64,000 bases of DNA from Thauera sp. JM12B12 (GCF_039614725.1 NZ_CP154859.1:2356001-2420000), one strand, 5' to 3'. Shown: positions 9,327-18,316, counted from the first letter of the stretch. The notes: generated from the sequence alone by a model not told the origin. Made by a program: numbers and translations.

Positions 9327-9396
9327 TTCGAACCGCGCCCGCGGCCCTTGCGTGCCGCGGGATGCCGCGGTCACCCGCCAGACGAGGATTTCCGAA

Positions 9397-10671
9397 GTGA
9401 GCAAGCCCGATCTTTCCGCCGGCCCGCTGGCCGGCCTGCGCGTACTCGACCTCTCCACCATGCTGGCAGGGCCGTATGGCGCGACCCTGCTCGGCGATCT
9501 CGGTGCGGACGTGATCAAGGTCGAATCCCCCTATGGCGACGAAAGCCGCCACCTCGGCCCCAAGCGCGGCGAGGAGCGCGGCCCCTACCTGAGCCTGAAC
9601 CGCAGCAAGCGCGACATCGTGCTCGACCTTCAGCAGCCCGATGCCCAGGCCGTGTTCGCCCGCCTGGCCGCAAGCGCCGACATCCTGGTCACCAACATTC
9701 GCGAACCGGCGCTGAGCAAGCTCGGCCTTGACTACGAGCAGGTGCGCAGGCACCGGCCCGACATCATCTGGATCCGCGTCACCGCCTTCGGCGCCGACGG
9801 ACCGTATGCCGGCCGCCCGGGCATCGACTTCCTCGCCCAGGGCTATACCGGCGTACTGACCCTGAACGGCGCGCCCGAGGGCGAGCCGGTGCGCACCGGC
9901 TTCCCCGCGGTCGACGTGATGACCTCCTTGCTGGTGAGCAACGCCGCACTCGCCGCCTTGCGCGCGCGCGAACTCACCGGCGCGGGGCAGCGCATCGAGG
10001 TCTCGCTGCTCGACGCCCTGATGCACGCGCAGGCGAGCTCGATCGGCACCTACCTGGCGACCGGCGACCGTCCGCAGCGCACCGGCAACCGCAGCCTCTA
10101 CTTCGCGCCCTCCGGCGTGTATCCGACGCGCGACGGCAAGCACGTCGTGATCACCACGCCGGGCGAGAAATTCTTCGCCAAGGTGTGCCGCGCATTGGGC
10201 ACCGACTGGGACACCGATCCGCGCTTCCATGACATCGACGCACGGCTTGCCAACCAGGACGAGCTCGATCGCGTGATGGCCGTGCACACACGCCGTTTCG
10301 ATCGCGAGGAGCTGGTCGTCCGGCTGATCGCGGCCGATGTGCTCACCGCCCCGATCAATGAGGTCGAGGATGTGATCAAGGACCCGCAGATCCTGCACAA
10401 CCGCATGATCGTGCCGGTCGAGCACCCCGAACTCGGTCGCATCGACGTCACCGGCATCCCGCTGCACTTCTACGGCACCCCCGTCGAGGTGCGCAAGCAC
10501 CCGCCCATGCAGGGCGAGCATACGCGCGAGCTGCTCGCCGAACTGGGCTACGCGCAAGGCGAGATCGACACCCTGATCACCTCCGGTCTCGCAGCCGACC
10601 ACCTGGAACTGCGCCGCCAGCGCTCTGAACGCCGCACCCGCCGCGCCGCAGAGCGCGCGCCGGCCAGCTGA
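9397..10671 (+). CDS. Class III CoA-transferase (CaiB/BaiF family)
   Basis: 424 residues from a GTG start at 9397 with GAGGA about 9 bp upstream; the frame is open further upstream, but family similarity begins at LAGLRVLDLSTMLAGPYGAT. Asp173 in FPAVDVMTS is at the catalytic position. The small domain carries the SGVYPTRDGKHVVI segment near residue 237. The last 20 residues are an Arg-rich tail not usual in the family. It follows the Mo hydroxylase by 70 bp on the same strand, which suggests that it loads CoA on the substrate or product of that enzyme (inference). Confidence 0.9.
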   Translation: MSKPDLSAGPLAGLRVLDLSTMLAGPYGATLLGDLGADVIKVESPYGDESRHLGPKRGEERGPYLSLNRSKRDIVLDLQQPDAQAVFARLAASADILVTNIREPALSKLGLDYEQVRRHRPDIIWIRVTAFGADGPYAGRPGIDFLAQGYTGVLTLNGAPEGEPVRTGFPAVDVMTSLLVSNAALAALRARELTGAGQRIEVSLLDALMHAQASSIGTYLATGDRPQRTGNRSLYFAPSGVYPTRDGKHVVITTPGEKFFAKVCRALGTDWDTDPRFHDIDARLANQDELDRVMAVHTRRFDREELVVRLIAADVLTAPINEVEDVIKDPQILHNRMIVPVEHPELGRIDVTGIPLHFYGTPVEVRKHPPMQGEHTRELLAELGYAQGEIDTLITSGLAADHLELRRQRSERRTRRAAERAPAS

Positions 10672-10723
10672 GCAAGACGGTGTGCAGGCACGGCCCTGCC
10701 CGCCCCCGCACAGCCGATCGATC

Positions 10724-11935
10724 TCAGCGCCGCGCGCTGATGCGCCGGCTCAGGCCCCACGCCACTCCGATCGAGAGCAGGGAGATGAGGATGGCGATCT
10801 CCCCGACGCGCGCGAAGCCGCTGAGGCGGCCGCTGTCGTCGAAGACGATCATCCACCCCGCGAACAGCGCGCCCGCGCCCATGCTCAGTTGGGTGACGAC
10901 GCCGTTGAGCATCATGAAGCCGCCGCGCAGGCTGGCGGGTGGCCACTCCGAAAGCAGTGCGAGGGTGGGGATCCAGCGCCCATACACGGTGATGAAGAAG
11001 GCCGCGCCGAGCACCACCGCCAGCCAGAGCGGCAGGGACTCGCTGCGGCTCGCCAGCGCGATCGTGATCACCGAGGCGAGCACGGCCCAGAGAAACACGC
11101 GAAACCGGCCATGCCGATCGGCCAGCCGACCGATGCGGGGCGACGTCTGGAGGCTGAGCGCCCCCGAGGCGAGGAAGACGAGCGGTAACTGGCCTTCGCT
11201 GACGCCCACGTTCCCCACCCAGTAGGGGGCGAAGTAGGCCCCCAGCGCGTAGGCCGATCCGCTAATCGCGAAGGTCAGCACGAATGCGGGCGCGAGGGCG
11301 GCAAGCTCGCGCAGGCCGGGCATCCGGGCGCCGCCGGCGGTCACGCCATGCTCCTGCGCCCTGTCCACGCAGGGGATGTGGCGGCGGATGCCGAGCATCA
11401 GCGGCCCCACCAGGATCAGCAGGAGCGCGAAGGCCGCCCGCCAGTCGAACGCCGAGGCAACCGCGAGCCCGAGCGGCACCCCGATGACCGAAGCCAACGC
11501 ATGACCGGTCATCACGGTGCCGAGCGCGGCTGCACGGCGCTCGAGCGGCACGAAATCCGCCACGGTCGCCTGCACCAGAGAGGACAGCACGCCCCCGCAG
11601 GCGCCAGCCAGCACGCGCGCTGCAATCAGCCAGGCGAAGCTGCCCGCCAGCACGGTCAGCAGCAGCGAGGCCGCGAATCCGGCATAGACGATGAGCAGGA
11701 GCTTGCGCCGCGAGAAGCGATGGATCGTCGCGCCCAGCGCAAGCCCAGCGATGCCGGCGCTTGCGGTGTAGGCAAAGACGAACTCGCCGAGGGCAGCGAG
11801 CGGTAGGCCGAGCGCACGCAAGAGCTGCGGCGCGAGCGGCATGAAGAGCATGAAGTCCACCAGGTGGGTCATGTGGACCCACCTCAGGACCGCGGTCAGC
11901 CGGTCGGCTTCATGCGCCGGCGGACTTGAGGACAT
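10724..11935 (-). CDS. MFS transporter
   Basis: 403 residues with about 12 hydrophobic segments and the major facilitator layout. A motif-A-like RFSRRKLLLIVYAG lies after helix 2, and a second-half counterpart IGRLADRHGRFRVF near residue 260. It is the last gene of the leftward operon and its start lies 26 bp inside the end of the EthD-domain gene, so the two are probably translationally coupled. A role in uptake of the acidic substrate or export of an intermediate is inferred from context only. Confidence 0.85.
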   Translation of the reverse strand: MSSSPPAHEADRLTAVLRWVHMTHLVDFMLFMPLAPQLLRALGLPLAALGEFVFAYTASAGIAGLALGATIHRFSRRKLLLIVYAGFAASLLLTVLAGSFAWLIAARVLAGACGGVLSSLVQATVADFVPLERRAAALGTVMTGHALASVIGVPLGLAVASAFDWRAAFALLLILVGPLMLGIRRHIPCVDRAQEHGVTAGGARMPGLRELAALAPAFVLTFAISGSAYALGAYFAPYWVGNVGVSEGQLPLVFLASGALSLQTSPRIGRLADRHGRFRVFLWAVLASVITIALASRSESLPLWLAVVLGAAFFITVYGRWIPTLALLSEWPPASLRGGFMMLNGVVTQLSMGAGALFAGWMIVFDDSGRLSGFARVGEIAILISLLSIGVAWGLSRRISARR

Positions 11936-12623
11936 ACTGGCTGGTCTGCACCACGTCGAGCTTGTCGAAGTCGATGAAACGGGCGCAGCTCTCGCCGATC
12001 AGGGCCTGATTACGCAGGCACTTGTCCTCGTCGCCGGGCGCGTCGAAGAAGGCGCGGAGATCGCCGTGGGCCGCAGGGGGGTAGCCCTCCTCGACGATCG
12101 CGTCATAGTGCGGCGAGTCGAAGCCGAGCGCGCGCCCGACCACGTTCTGGGTGTAGAGGAAAGTGTCCTGGGCGTCCATCGCCACCTGCGTGTGCGACTC
12201 CAGCCAGATCTCCAGCCAGGCCTCGCGCGCTACCCGGGGCGGACGGCGGAACATCGCGATCTGCACGAAGCCGGGCGTACGCTCGCCGAGCGGCGTCGGG
12301 AAGCGCGTATTCAGCAAGGCCTGCGATTCACTCACGACATAGCTCGCCACCCGCCCGCCCAGGCTGACGAGCACCGCGTCGAAGGGCTGGCGCACGGCGC
12401 GGCAGGCCGAATCCAGCCACACCGAGACGAAGGCCTCCATCGCCGGCACGCAGGCATGGAACTCGGGCGCCGCGCCGCGCGCGGCCTCGTCGGCGAGATT
12501 GAGGACGAGGCCGCGCGCGCCGAACTCGAGCAGTTGCGGCGCCACCTCCTCGCGCAGGCGGCGGTGGAAATCCGCTGCGTCGATGCGCGGATCACGCCAC
12601 AGCACATAGATGAGCTTTTCCAT
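11910..12623 (-). CDS. Tandem EthD/dimeric alpha-beta barrel protein
   Basis: 237 residues. Two related segments are visible: MEKLIYVLWRDPRIDAADFHRRLREEVAP at the start, and GFVQIAMFRRPPRV with WLEIWLESHTQVAMD near residues 125-160. This is the pattern of two EthD-type ferredoxin-like halves fused in one chain. EthD-like proteins accompany many hydrophobic-compound degradation clusters, and their chemistry is mostly unassigned. The start codon overlaps the stop of the preceding amidohydrolase by one base (TGATG), so the two are coupled. Confidence 0.72.
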   Translation of the reverse strand: MEKLIYVLWRDPRIDAADFHRRLREEVAPQLLEFGARGLVLNLADEAARGAAPEFHACVPAMEAFVSVWLDSACRAVRQPFDAVLVSLGGRVASYVVSESQALLNTRFPTPLGERTPGFVQIAMFRRPPRVAREAWLEIWLESHTQVAMDAQDTFLYTQNVVGRALGFDSPHYDAIVEEGYPPAAHGDLRAFFDAPGDEDKCLRNQALIGESCARFIDFDKLDVVQTSQYVLKSAGA

Positions 12624-13603
12624 CAGGCCACCTTCGGAGCGCGTTTGGTCGGCTCAATGCCGGTCAGGCGGGCAAGGTTCAAACCCAGGATATTGGCCTT
12701 GTCCTCCTCGGTGAGCTGAGCGTAGCCCCACTTCTCCTGCAGCTCCTGCGGCATGTCGAAGTAGCGGATGTAGTCGGTGACGCGCTGCAGGTCGTCGAAG
12801 GGCAGGTCGAAGCCGAGCACGATCTTCTCGGAGTTCATCCACTGCAGCGCGGTGCCGATCGCGTGATAGCCGCGGTAGGGTGCGCGCTGGTACCAGCCGA
12901 TGATGCCGGAGATGCTCATGTAGAGGTTCTTGTGCTTGCCGCACAGACCGATCAGCTCCTCGGTGTCGGGCCAGCCGGCGTGATAGGCGATCACCTTCAG
13001 CTCGGGGAAGTCGAGCATGATGTCGTCGAGCTGGCCGACCGCGCAGTGGTTGCTCGGCTGCGGGCAGACGTAGCTCATGCCGGTGTGGATGGTGAGCGGC
13101 ACCCCCAACTCCTGCGCCTTCTCGTAGAACGGCCACATGCGGCGGTCGTTGAGCGCGGCCTCGTCCTCGGGCGCATAGACCTTGCACAGGCGGGCGTCGC
13201 GCTCCTTGACCAGGTATTCCAGCTCCCAGATCGCGTGCTTCAGACCGCGCTTGACCACCGGGCCGCAGTTGGCCTCGAGGTACATGCGGCCGGGATAGGG
13301 CGCGATCTGCTGCAGCATGAAGCCGTTGGTCGACATCGACACGGTGCCGCCGGTGATGTCCATCATCGGCTCGCGCAGGCAGAACGCCACGTCGATGTTG
13401 GCCTGGTCCATGTACTTGATCAGCTCGCTCGCGATCGGCGACGGCCACTCGCTGTCGAGGTCGCGCCCGGCCCATGCACGCAGCACGCCATTGACGCTGT
13501 CATGAAAATGCTGCATGCCGGGGTAGTAGCCGATTTCACTCATGGTCTGCAGGTTCATGAAGTGGAACTCGGTCATCGCGACGAAATAGTCCTTGTCAGC
13601 CAT
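12623..13603 (-). CDS. Amidohydrolase-2 (ACMSD-like) family protein
   Basis: 326 residues in an amidohydrolase-2 TIM barrel. The later metal-site elements are visible: VPLTIHTGMSY (near residue 180), KVIAYHAGWPD (near residue 218), and an Asp in VLGFDLPFDD (near residue 278). The canonical HxH near the N-terminus is not seen; the chain begins with TEFHFMNLQ instead, so the metal site may be altered. Family members act as decarboxylases, hydratases or beta-ketoacyl-CoA hydrolases. In this operon, next to crotonases and a thiolase-like protein, a C-C hydrolysis or decarboxylation role fits (inference). GAGGAGAAG precedes the ATG at 13603. Confidence 0.82.
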   Translation of the reverse strand: MADKDYFVAMTEFHFMNLQTMSEIGYYPGMQHFHDSVNGVLRAWAGRDLDSEWPSPIASELIKYMDQANIDVAFCLREPMMDITGGTVSMSTNGFMLQQIAPYPGRMYLEANCGPVVKRGLKHAIWELEYLVKERDARLCKVYAPEDEAALNDRRMWPFYEKAQELGVPLTIHTGMSYVCPQPSNHCAVGQLDDIMLDFPELKVIAYHAGWPDTEELIGLCGKHKNLYMSISGIIGWYQRAPYRGYHAIGTALQWMNSEKIVLGFDLPFDDLQRVTDYIRYFDMPQELQEKWGYAQLTEEDKANILGLNLARLTGIEPTKRAPKVA

Positions 13604-13642
13604 GCTCGCTTCTCCTCTGGTGATGATCGGTGGGCGGTCCGC

Positions 13643-14422
13643 TCAGCGGCCCGTGTACTGGGGTCTGCGCTTCTCGGCGAAGGCGCGCGGGCCTTCCTGC
13701 GCGTCCTCGGATGCGAACACGCGTGCGGACATCGTCTTCTCGAGCACGAAGGCCGGTTCGTTGTTGAGCGCGCGTAGCGCGATCTCCTTGGCGGTGCGCA
13801 CCGCCAGCGGCCCGTTCTCGCAGATCCGGTGCGCATAGGCGAGGGCCTCGTCCATGAGCCGGTCGGCGGGAACGACCTTGTTGATCAGGCCGACCTCGTA
13901 GGCGCGTTGGGCGTCGATCGTGTTGCCGGTGAGCAGCAGCTCCATCGCGATCGCCCACGGGATCTGCTGCGGCAGGCGGATGTGCGACCCGCCTGCGGGC
14001 ACGACGGCCCAGCGGACCTCGGCGAGGCCGAACTTGGCCGTGTCGACCGCGATGCGGATGTCGGTGCCGAGCATGAACTCCAGTCCGCCCGCCACGCACA
14101 TGCCGTTCACCGCGGTGATGATCGGCTTGAAGTTGCGCTGAAAGGGGCGCTTGGCCGGGTCCTCGTAGCCGAGCGCATCGCCATCGTTGAGCGCGGGCAG
14201 CGCCGCCTTCATGTCCAGGCCGGTACAGAAGGACCTGTCCCCGGCCCCGGTGAAGATCGCGACGCGCAGCGCCGGGTCGGCTTCGAAGTCGTCGAAGGCC
14301 GCCTCCAGTCCGATCAGCATCTCCTTGGTCAGCGAGTTCATCGCGTCCGGGCGATTCATCGTGATGATCGCGATCGGGCCACGCTTCTCGTAGACCACAC
14401 TTTCGGGCAGATTCAGTTCCAT
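13643..14422 (-). CDS. Enoyl-CoA hydratase/isomerase family (crotonase)
   Basis: 259 residues from the ATG at 14422, chosen over an in-frame ATG 18 bp upstream because AGGAGA lies at the right distance. Crotonase features are IAIITMNRPDAMNSLT (near residue 16), the oxyanion-hole segment RSFCTGLDMK (near residue 62), and NGMCVAGGLEFMLGTD (near residue 104). The GLAEVRWAVVPAGGSHIRLP segment has Glu at the first catalytic position, but the second Glu is not obvious. The ending EKRRPQYTGR is typical. It is part of the leftward operon. Confidence 0.9.
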   Translation of the reverse strand: MELNLPESVVYEKRGPIAIITMNRPDAMNSLTKEMLIGLEAAFDDFEADPALRVAIFTGAGDRSFCTGLDMKAALPALNDGDALGYEDPAKRPFQRNFKPIITAVNGMCVAGGLEFMLGTDIRIAVDTAKFGLAEVRWAVVPAGGSHIRLPQQIPWAIAMELLLTGNTIDAQRAYEVGLINKVVPADRLMDEALAYAHRICENGPLAVRTAKEIALRALNNEPAFVLEKTMSARVFASEDAQEGPRAFAEKRRPQYTGR

Positions 14423-14485
14423 CTCGTCTCCTGTCGTCATCGTGTGGCGGGGCCGCGATCGGGACGCGCGGCAACCCGCCGCCCT

Positions 14486-14911
14486 TCAATCCCCGGATCG
14501 CCTGAAGCAAGGCAACCAGACGTCATCACTCACCTGTGTCATGGCAAGCTCCACCGGCATGCCGATCTCCAGCGCCGCTGGCGCGCAGTCGATCACCCGC
14601 GTGAGCAGGCGCACGCCCTCGTCGAGTTCGACGATCACCGGCGCATACGGCGCATCGGCGGCGAATGCCGGGTGCAGGGGACGCACCACCTCTGTCCATG
14701 AGAACACCTTGCCACGTCCGCTCGAACGGGCCCACACCCAATTGGGTGAACCGCAGTGCGCGCACAGTTCGCGTGGCACGTGGCGGTGGCGCCCGCAGTC
14801 CTCGCAGCACTGGAAGCGCAGCTCTCCAAGGGCGCACCAGCGATAGAACTCCCCCGTGAGGCCGGTCCGGGCTGGAAGCGGTTTGCCGTAGTCGGCGCTT
14901 GCTGCGTTCAT
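14486..14911 (-). CDS. DUF35 Zn-ribbon/OB-fold protein, partner of the thiolase-like protein
   Basis: 141 residues from the ATG at 14911 with GGAGGAGAGG upstream. The N-terminal rubredoxin-like Zn ribbon is CCEDCGRHRHVPRELCAHCG (near residues 35-54), followed by an OB fold (GKVFSWTEVVRPLHPAF onward). Such proteins bind acyl-CoA and pair with thiolase-fold enzymes; ChsH2-DUF35 with the aldolase Ltp2 in steroid side-chain degradation is the known example. It starts 25 bp after the thiolase-like gene, so a two-subunit complex is likely. Confidence 0.88.
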   Translation of the reverse strand: MNAASADYGKPLPARTGLTGEFYRWCALGELRFQCCEDCGRHRHVPRELCAHCGSPNWVWARSSGRGKVFSWTEVVRPLHPAFAADAPYAPVIVELDEGVRLLTRVIDCAPAALEIGMPVELAMTQVSDDVWLPCFRRSGD

Positions 14912-14936
14912 GTCGTGCCTCTCCTCCATTTCAGGC

Positions 14937-16100
14937 TCAGCGCCGCAGGATGGCGATGCTGCCATCGCCGAAATCGCCCCAGCCGGTAACCACGCCGATC
15001 TCGGCACCCGCCACCTGGCGGGCATCGGCCGCGCCCCGCAACTGACGCACCGCCTCGACGACGTGGCTGATGCCCAGCACATGGGCCTGGGACAACAGCC
15101 CCCCGTGGGTGTTGACGGGCAGGCGCCCGCCGAGCTCGATGCCGCCGTCGGCAACGAAGCCACCGCCTTCGCCGCGCTTGCAGAAGCCGGCCTCCTCGAG
15201 CTGCTGGATCACTTCGAAGGTGAAGCAGTCGTAGATCTGCGCGAAGTCGACGTCTTCAGGCTTGACTTCAGCCATGCGAAAGGCCTCCGGCGCAGCGGTG
15301 GTGAGCCCGATGCGATGGAAGTCCGGGCGGCCGCAGATCTCGTCGGCCGGATAGGGCTGGCTCGCCGCAGCGCCCATGATGAATACCGGGCGCTGGCGGA
15401 GGTCGCGCGCACGCTCGGCGCTGGTCACGATGAAGGCGGCGGCGCCGTCGGTCTCGAGGCTGCAGTCGAACAGGCGGTAGGGCGACGAGATCATCGGCGA
15501 GTCCAGGTACTGCGCCATGTCCAACGGCTTGCCGTGCATCAGCGCGGCCGGGTTGAGCTGGGCGTGGCGGCGCATCGCGATCGCCACCGCACCCAGCTGT
15601 TCCTCGGTGGTGCCGAACTCGTGCATGTGCCGGCGCGCCATCAACGCATACCACTGCGGCGGCGCGGTCAGCCCGAAGGGCAGGTAGAAGTCGCGCGCGA
15701 TCGCGCCGCCCGGAATGGAGTCGACATCGTTGGCAGCCGTCTCGCGCACCCGGGCACCCGAGTAGCCGTTCCAGCCGCCCGGCACCAGCACGTGCTCGGC
15801 CACCCCGGTGGCGACCGCCATCGCTGCCGCACGCAGCGAGGCGACCGGCGCCGCGCCCCCCATGTGCAGGGTCGCGGCAAAGCGCAGGTTGGTGCAGCCG
15901 AGCTCGGCGGCGAAGGCCTCTGCCTTGCCGACGTTGGGGAACGGCATGATGCCGTCGATGTCCGCCGGCTTCAGGCCGGCATCCTCGATCGCCGCCATCG
16001 CCGCCTTGAGCTGGATGCCCATCTCCGACAGTCCGGAGCCCGGTTTGCGGCAGAAGGGGGTTTCGCCGATCCCGACGATGCAGGCCTTGTCGCGCAGCAT
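14937..16100 (-). CDS. Thiolase-fold protein lacking the catalytic cysteines (Ltp2/SCP-x-like)
   Basis: 387 residues with the thiolase fold. It has an IVGIGETPFCRKPG start, an AAIEDAGLKPADIDGI helix, DGAAAFIV (near residue 218), QIYDCFTFEVIQQLEEAGF (residues 288-306), and NTHGGLLSQAHVLG (residues 330-343). Where thiolases have the nucleophilic Cys, residues 78-90 read LHMGGAAPVASLR. The C-terminal Cys of thiolases is replaced in VTGWGDFGDG. The family His (H340) is kept. A Claisen-type thiolysis is therefore unlikely. With the adjacent DUF35 gene it resembles the steroid retro-aldolase Ltp2, so a retro-aldol C-C cleavage of a beta-hydroxyacyl-CoA is my preferred reading. Confidence 0.85.
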   Translation of the reverse strand: MLRDKACIVGIGETPFCRKPGSGLSEMGIQLKAAMAAIEDAGLKPADIDGIMPFPNVGKAEAFAAELGCTNLRFAATLHMGGAAPVASLRAAAMAVATGVAEHVLVPGGWNGYSGARVRETAANDVDSIPGGAIARDFYLPFGLTAPPQWYALMARRHMHEFGTTEEQLGAVAIAMRRHAQLNPAALMHGKPLDMAQYLDSPMISSPYRLFDCSLETDGAAAFIVTSAERARDLRQRPVFIMGAAASQPYPADEICGRPDFHRIGLTTAAPEAFRMAEVKPEDVDFAQIYDCFTFEVIQQLEEAGFCKRGEGGGFVADGGIELGGRLPVNTHGGLLSQAHVLGISHVVEAVRQLRGAADARQVAGAEIGVVTGWGDFGDGSIAILRR

Positions 16101-16103
16101 GGC

Positions 16104-17033
16104 TCAGCCCCCCGCCGCCGCGGGCGGATGCTCGGCCTGATAGGTGTTGAGCAGATCCTGCCGCGCGCCGGCCTCGCGCTCGCGCAGCGCCCAGAACCCG
16201 GGCTTGCGCTTGGCGAGGAAGGCCGCGCCGCCCTCCTTGCCCTCGGGCATGTCGAACCAGTCGGGGTACATCGCCGCCGAGGTCACGCACGACTCGCGAT
16301 AGCCTTCCATCTCCTGGTCGAACGCGGCCTTGAGCACCTCCAGGCAACCGGGACTCTTCTCGAGCAGCTCGGCACACCAGCGGTCCACCTCGGCCTCGAG
16401 CTCGTCGAGCGCCACCACCGTGTTCACCAGCCCCATCTCGAGCGCCTGCTCGGCCTTGTACTTGCGGCACAGCATCCACATCTCGCGCGCCTTCTTGGCG
16501 CCGACCACCTTGGTGAGATAGGGCACGAAGAAGCCGTCCGCCGGCGAGGACACCTTCGGGCCGGCCTGGCCGAACACCGCGTTGTCGGCGGCGATGGTGA
16601 AGTCACAGCAGTAAGCCATGTGGTTGTGCCCGGCAATGCAATAGCCCTGCACCTGGGCGATCACCGGCTTGCGCGACAGGCGGATCAGGCGGTTGTGCGG
16701 GTAGCGGTTGTAGAAGGCTTCGCGCAGGCCCCAGCGCTCCCACTCCACATCGCCGCCGGCACCGAAGTGCTTGCCCTTGCCGGCGACGACGATGACGCCG
16801 ACCATGGGGTCGTGGTTGGCGTCGTAGAAGGCGCGGAACATCTCATCCACCGTCGCCAGCGTGAGCGTGTTCATCTTCTCCGGTTTGTTGAGCGACACGC
16901 GGGCGATGCTGCCGCCCGTCAGCAGATGCCGCTTCTTCTCGTAGAGGATCTCCGCAAAGTCGTCCAGCCCCTCGCCGCCCACCTGCTCCCAGGCGCTCCA
17001 CGCGCTCACACCCTGGTCTTCGCTCACGTTCAT
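16104..17033 (-). CDS. BadI/MenB-like crotonase, probable ring-opening hydrolase
   Basis: 309 residues from the ATG at 17033. The frame is open further upstream, but similarity begins near EILYEKKRHLLTGGSIARVS. The segments GKGKHFGAGGDVEWE, AGPKVSSPADGFFVPYL and GAKKAREMWMLCRKYKAEQA are distinctive of the naphthoate synthase (MenB) and 2-ketocyclohexanecarboxyl-CoA hydrolase (BadI) branch rather than ordinary hydratases. BadI opens an alicyclic beta-keto-CoA ring by a reverse Dieckmann reaction. No other menaquinone genes are nearby, so a catabolic ring-cleavage role is preferred. It is 3 bp before the thiolase-like gene. Confidence 0.82.
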   Translation of the reverse strand: MNVSEDQGVSAWSAWEQVGGEGLDDFAEILYEKKRHLLTGGSIARVSLNKPEKMNTLTLATVDEMFRAFYDANHDPMVGVIVVAGKGKHFGAGGDVEWERWGLREAFYNRYPHNRLIRLSRKPVIAQVQGYCIAGHNHMAYCCDFTIAADNAVFGQAGPKVSSPADGFFVPYLTKVVGAKKAREMWMLCRKYKAEQALEMGLVNTVVALDELEAEVDRWCAELLEKSPGCLEVLKAAFDQEMEGYRESCVTSAAMYPDWFDMPEGKEGGAAFLAKRKPGFWALREREAGARQDLLNTYQAEHPPAAAGG

Positions 17034-17086
17034 CGCTCGTCCGTCCTCGCTGTTGTCCCCGATCCCCGCCCGCGCACAAACCGTGC

Positions 17087-18295
17087 TCAGGGGATCGCGC
17101 CGCAGGCCTTCATGGCCTCGATCTCGTCCCACTCGTAGCCGAGCAGCTCCATCATCACCAGCTCGGTGTCCTGACCGAGCTGGGGGCCGAGGCAATGCAC
17201 CTCGCCCGGCGTCTTCGACAGGGTGATCGGCAATCCGCGGATCTCGACCTCGCGCTGCACCTCCTCGCACCAGGTCTTCATGAAGTATTTGTTGCGCCAG
17301 GCCTGCTCGTCGCGGATGACGTCGGCGAGGTTGTTCACCGGGCTCGCCACCAGCCCCTCGCGGCGGAACGCGTCCATCAGGGATTCGTGGTCGTGGCGCA
17401 GGGCGTGCGCCTCGATGACCTCGATCAGCGCTTCGTTGTGCGCGCCCCGGCCTGCCGCGCTCGCAAAGCGCGGCTCGACCGCCAGCTGCGCGTCGCCGAA
17501 GGCGCGGCACAGCGCGGCCCAGCGGGCGTCCTCGTTGGGCTCGCACAGGTAGACCCACTTGCCCGCGGTCGGGTACAGGTTCCACAGCGGGTTCTCCACC
17601 TGCTTGCGCGAGCGCTGCAGCGCCGCGGATTCGTTACCGGCCAGGAAGGACTGCAGGAAAGGCGCGGCGAGGAAGAGCTGCGCCCCGTACAGGGAGGCAT
17701 CCAGGCACTGCCCGCGCCCGGTGCGCTTGCGCTGATGAAGCGCCAGCACGATACCGAGCGCCGACATGATGCCGCCATAGGCGTCGCCCGAGCCCATGCC
17801 GAGGTAGATCGGCGGCTCGCCCGGCTCGCCCAGGCGGGCCATGATCCCGGTGAGCGCCTGCACGGTCATGTCGAAGGACGGCTTCGACACGTCGCCCTGA
17901 CGGCCGTAGCCGGTGTTGGTGGCGTAGATGATGTCCGGCCTGATCGACTTCAGCTTCTCGTACGACAAGCCCCAGCTCTCGAGCAGGGCGGGGGCGAGAT
18001 TCGACAGGAACACGTCCGATTCGGCCACCAGGCGGTACATGATCTCGCGTCCGCCCTCGGTCTTGAGGTCGAGCGCGACGCTCTTCTTGTTGCGATTGAT
18101 GACCAGGAAGTACTGGTTCCAGTCGCCGATCTCGAGCGACTTGATCGAGCGCACGCCACGCGCTTGGTCACCGCCCTGCGGGCGTTCGATCTTGATCACC
18201 TCGGCACCGAAGTCGGCCAGGTACTGAGCCGACACCGGCCCCTGGAACCAGACCGTCAGGTCGAGGACGCGCATGCCTTCCAATGCTCGTGCCAC
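17087..18295 (-). CDS. Class III CoA-transferase, catalytic-type subunit of a pair
   Basis: 402 residues from a GTG at 18295 with a strong AAAGGAGG 5 bp upstream. The N-terminal MRVLDLTVWFQGPVSAQYLADFG is typical, and Asp171 in MGSGDAYGG sits at the catalytic position. It lies 21 bp after the gene 18317-19498, a relative in which this Asp is replaced. The two are probably the subunits of one heteromeric CoA-transferase, with this one carrying the active site (inference, modelled on BbsEF-type enzymes). Its substrate is unknown. Confidence 0.9.
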   Translation of the reverse strand: MARALEGMRVLDLTVWFQGPVSAQYLADFGAEVIKIERPQGGDQARGVRSIKSLEIGDWNQYFLVINRNKKSVALDLKTEGGREIMYRLVAESDVFLSNLAPALLESWGLSYEKLKSIRPDIIYATNTGYGRQGDVSKPSFDMTVQALTGIMARLGEPGEPPIYLGMGSGDAYGGIMSALGIVLALHQRKRTGRGQCLDASLYGAQLFLAAPFLQSFLAGNESAALQRSRKQVENPLWNLYPTAGKWVYLCEPNEDARWAALCRAFGDAQLAVEPRFASAAGRGAHNEALIEVIEAHALRHDHESLMDAFRREGLVASPVNNLADVIRDEQAWRNKYFMKTWCEEVQREVEIRGLPITLSKTPGEVHCLGPQLGQDTELVMMELLGYEWDEIEAMKACGAIP

Positions 18296-18316
18296 GTCAG
18301 CCTCCTTTGCTTGCCG

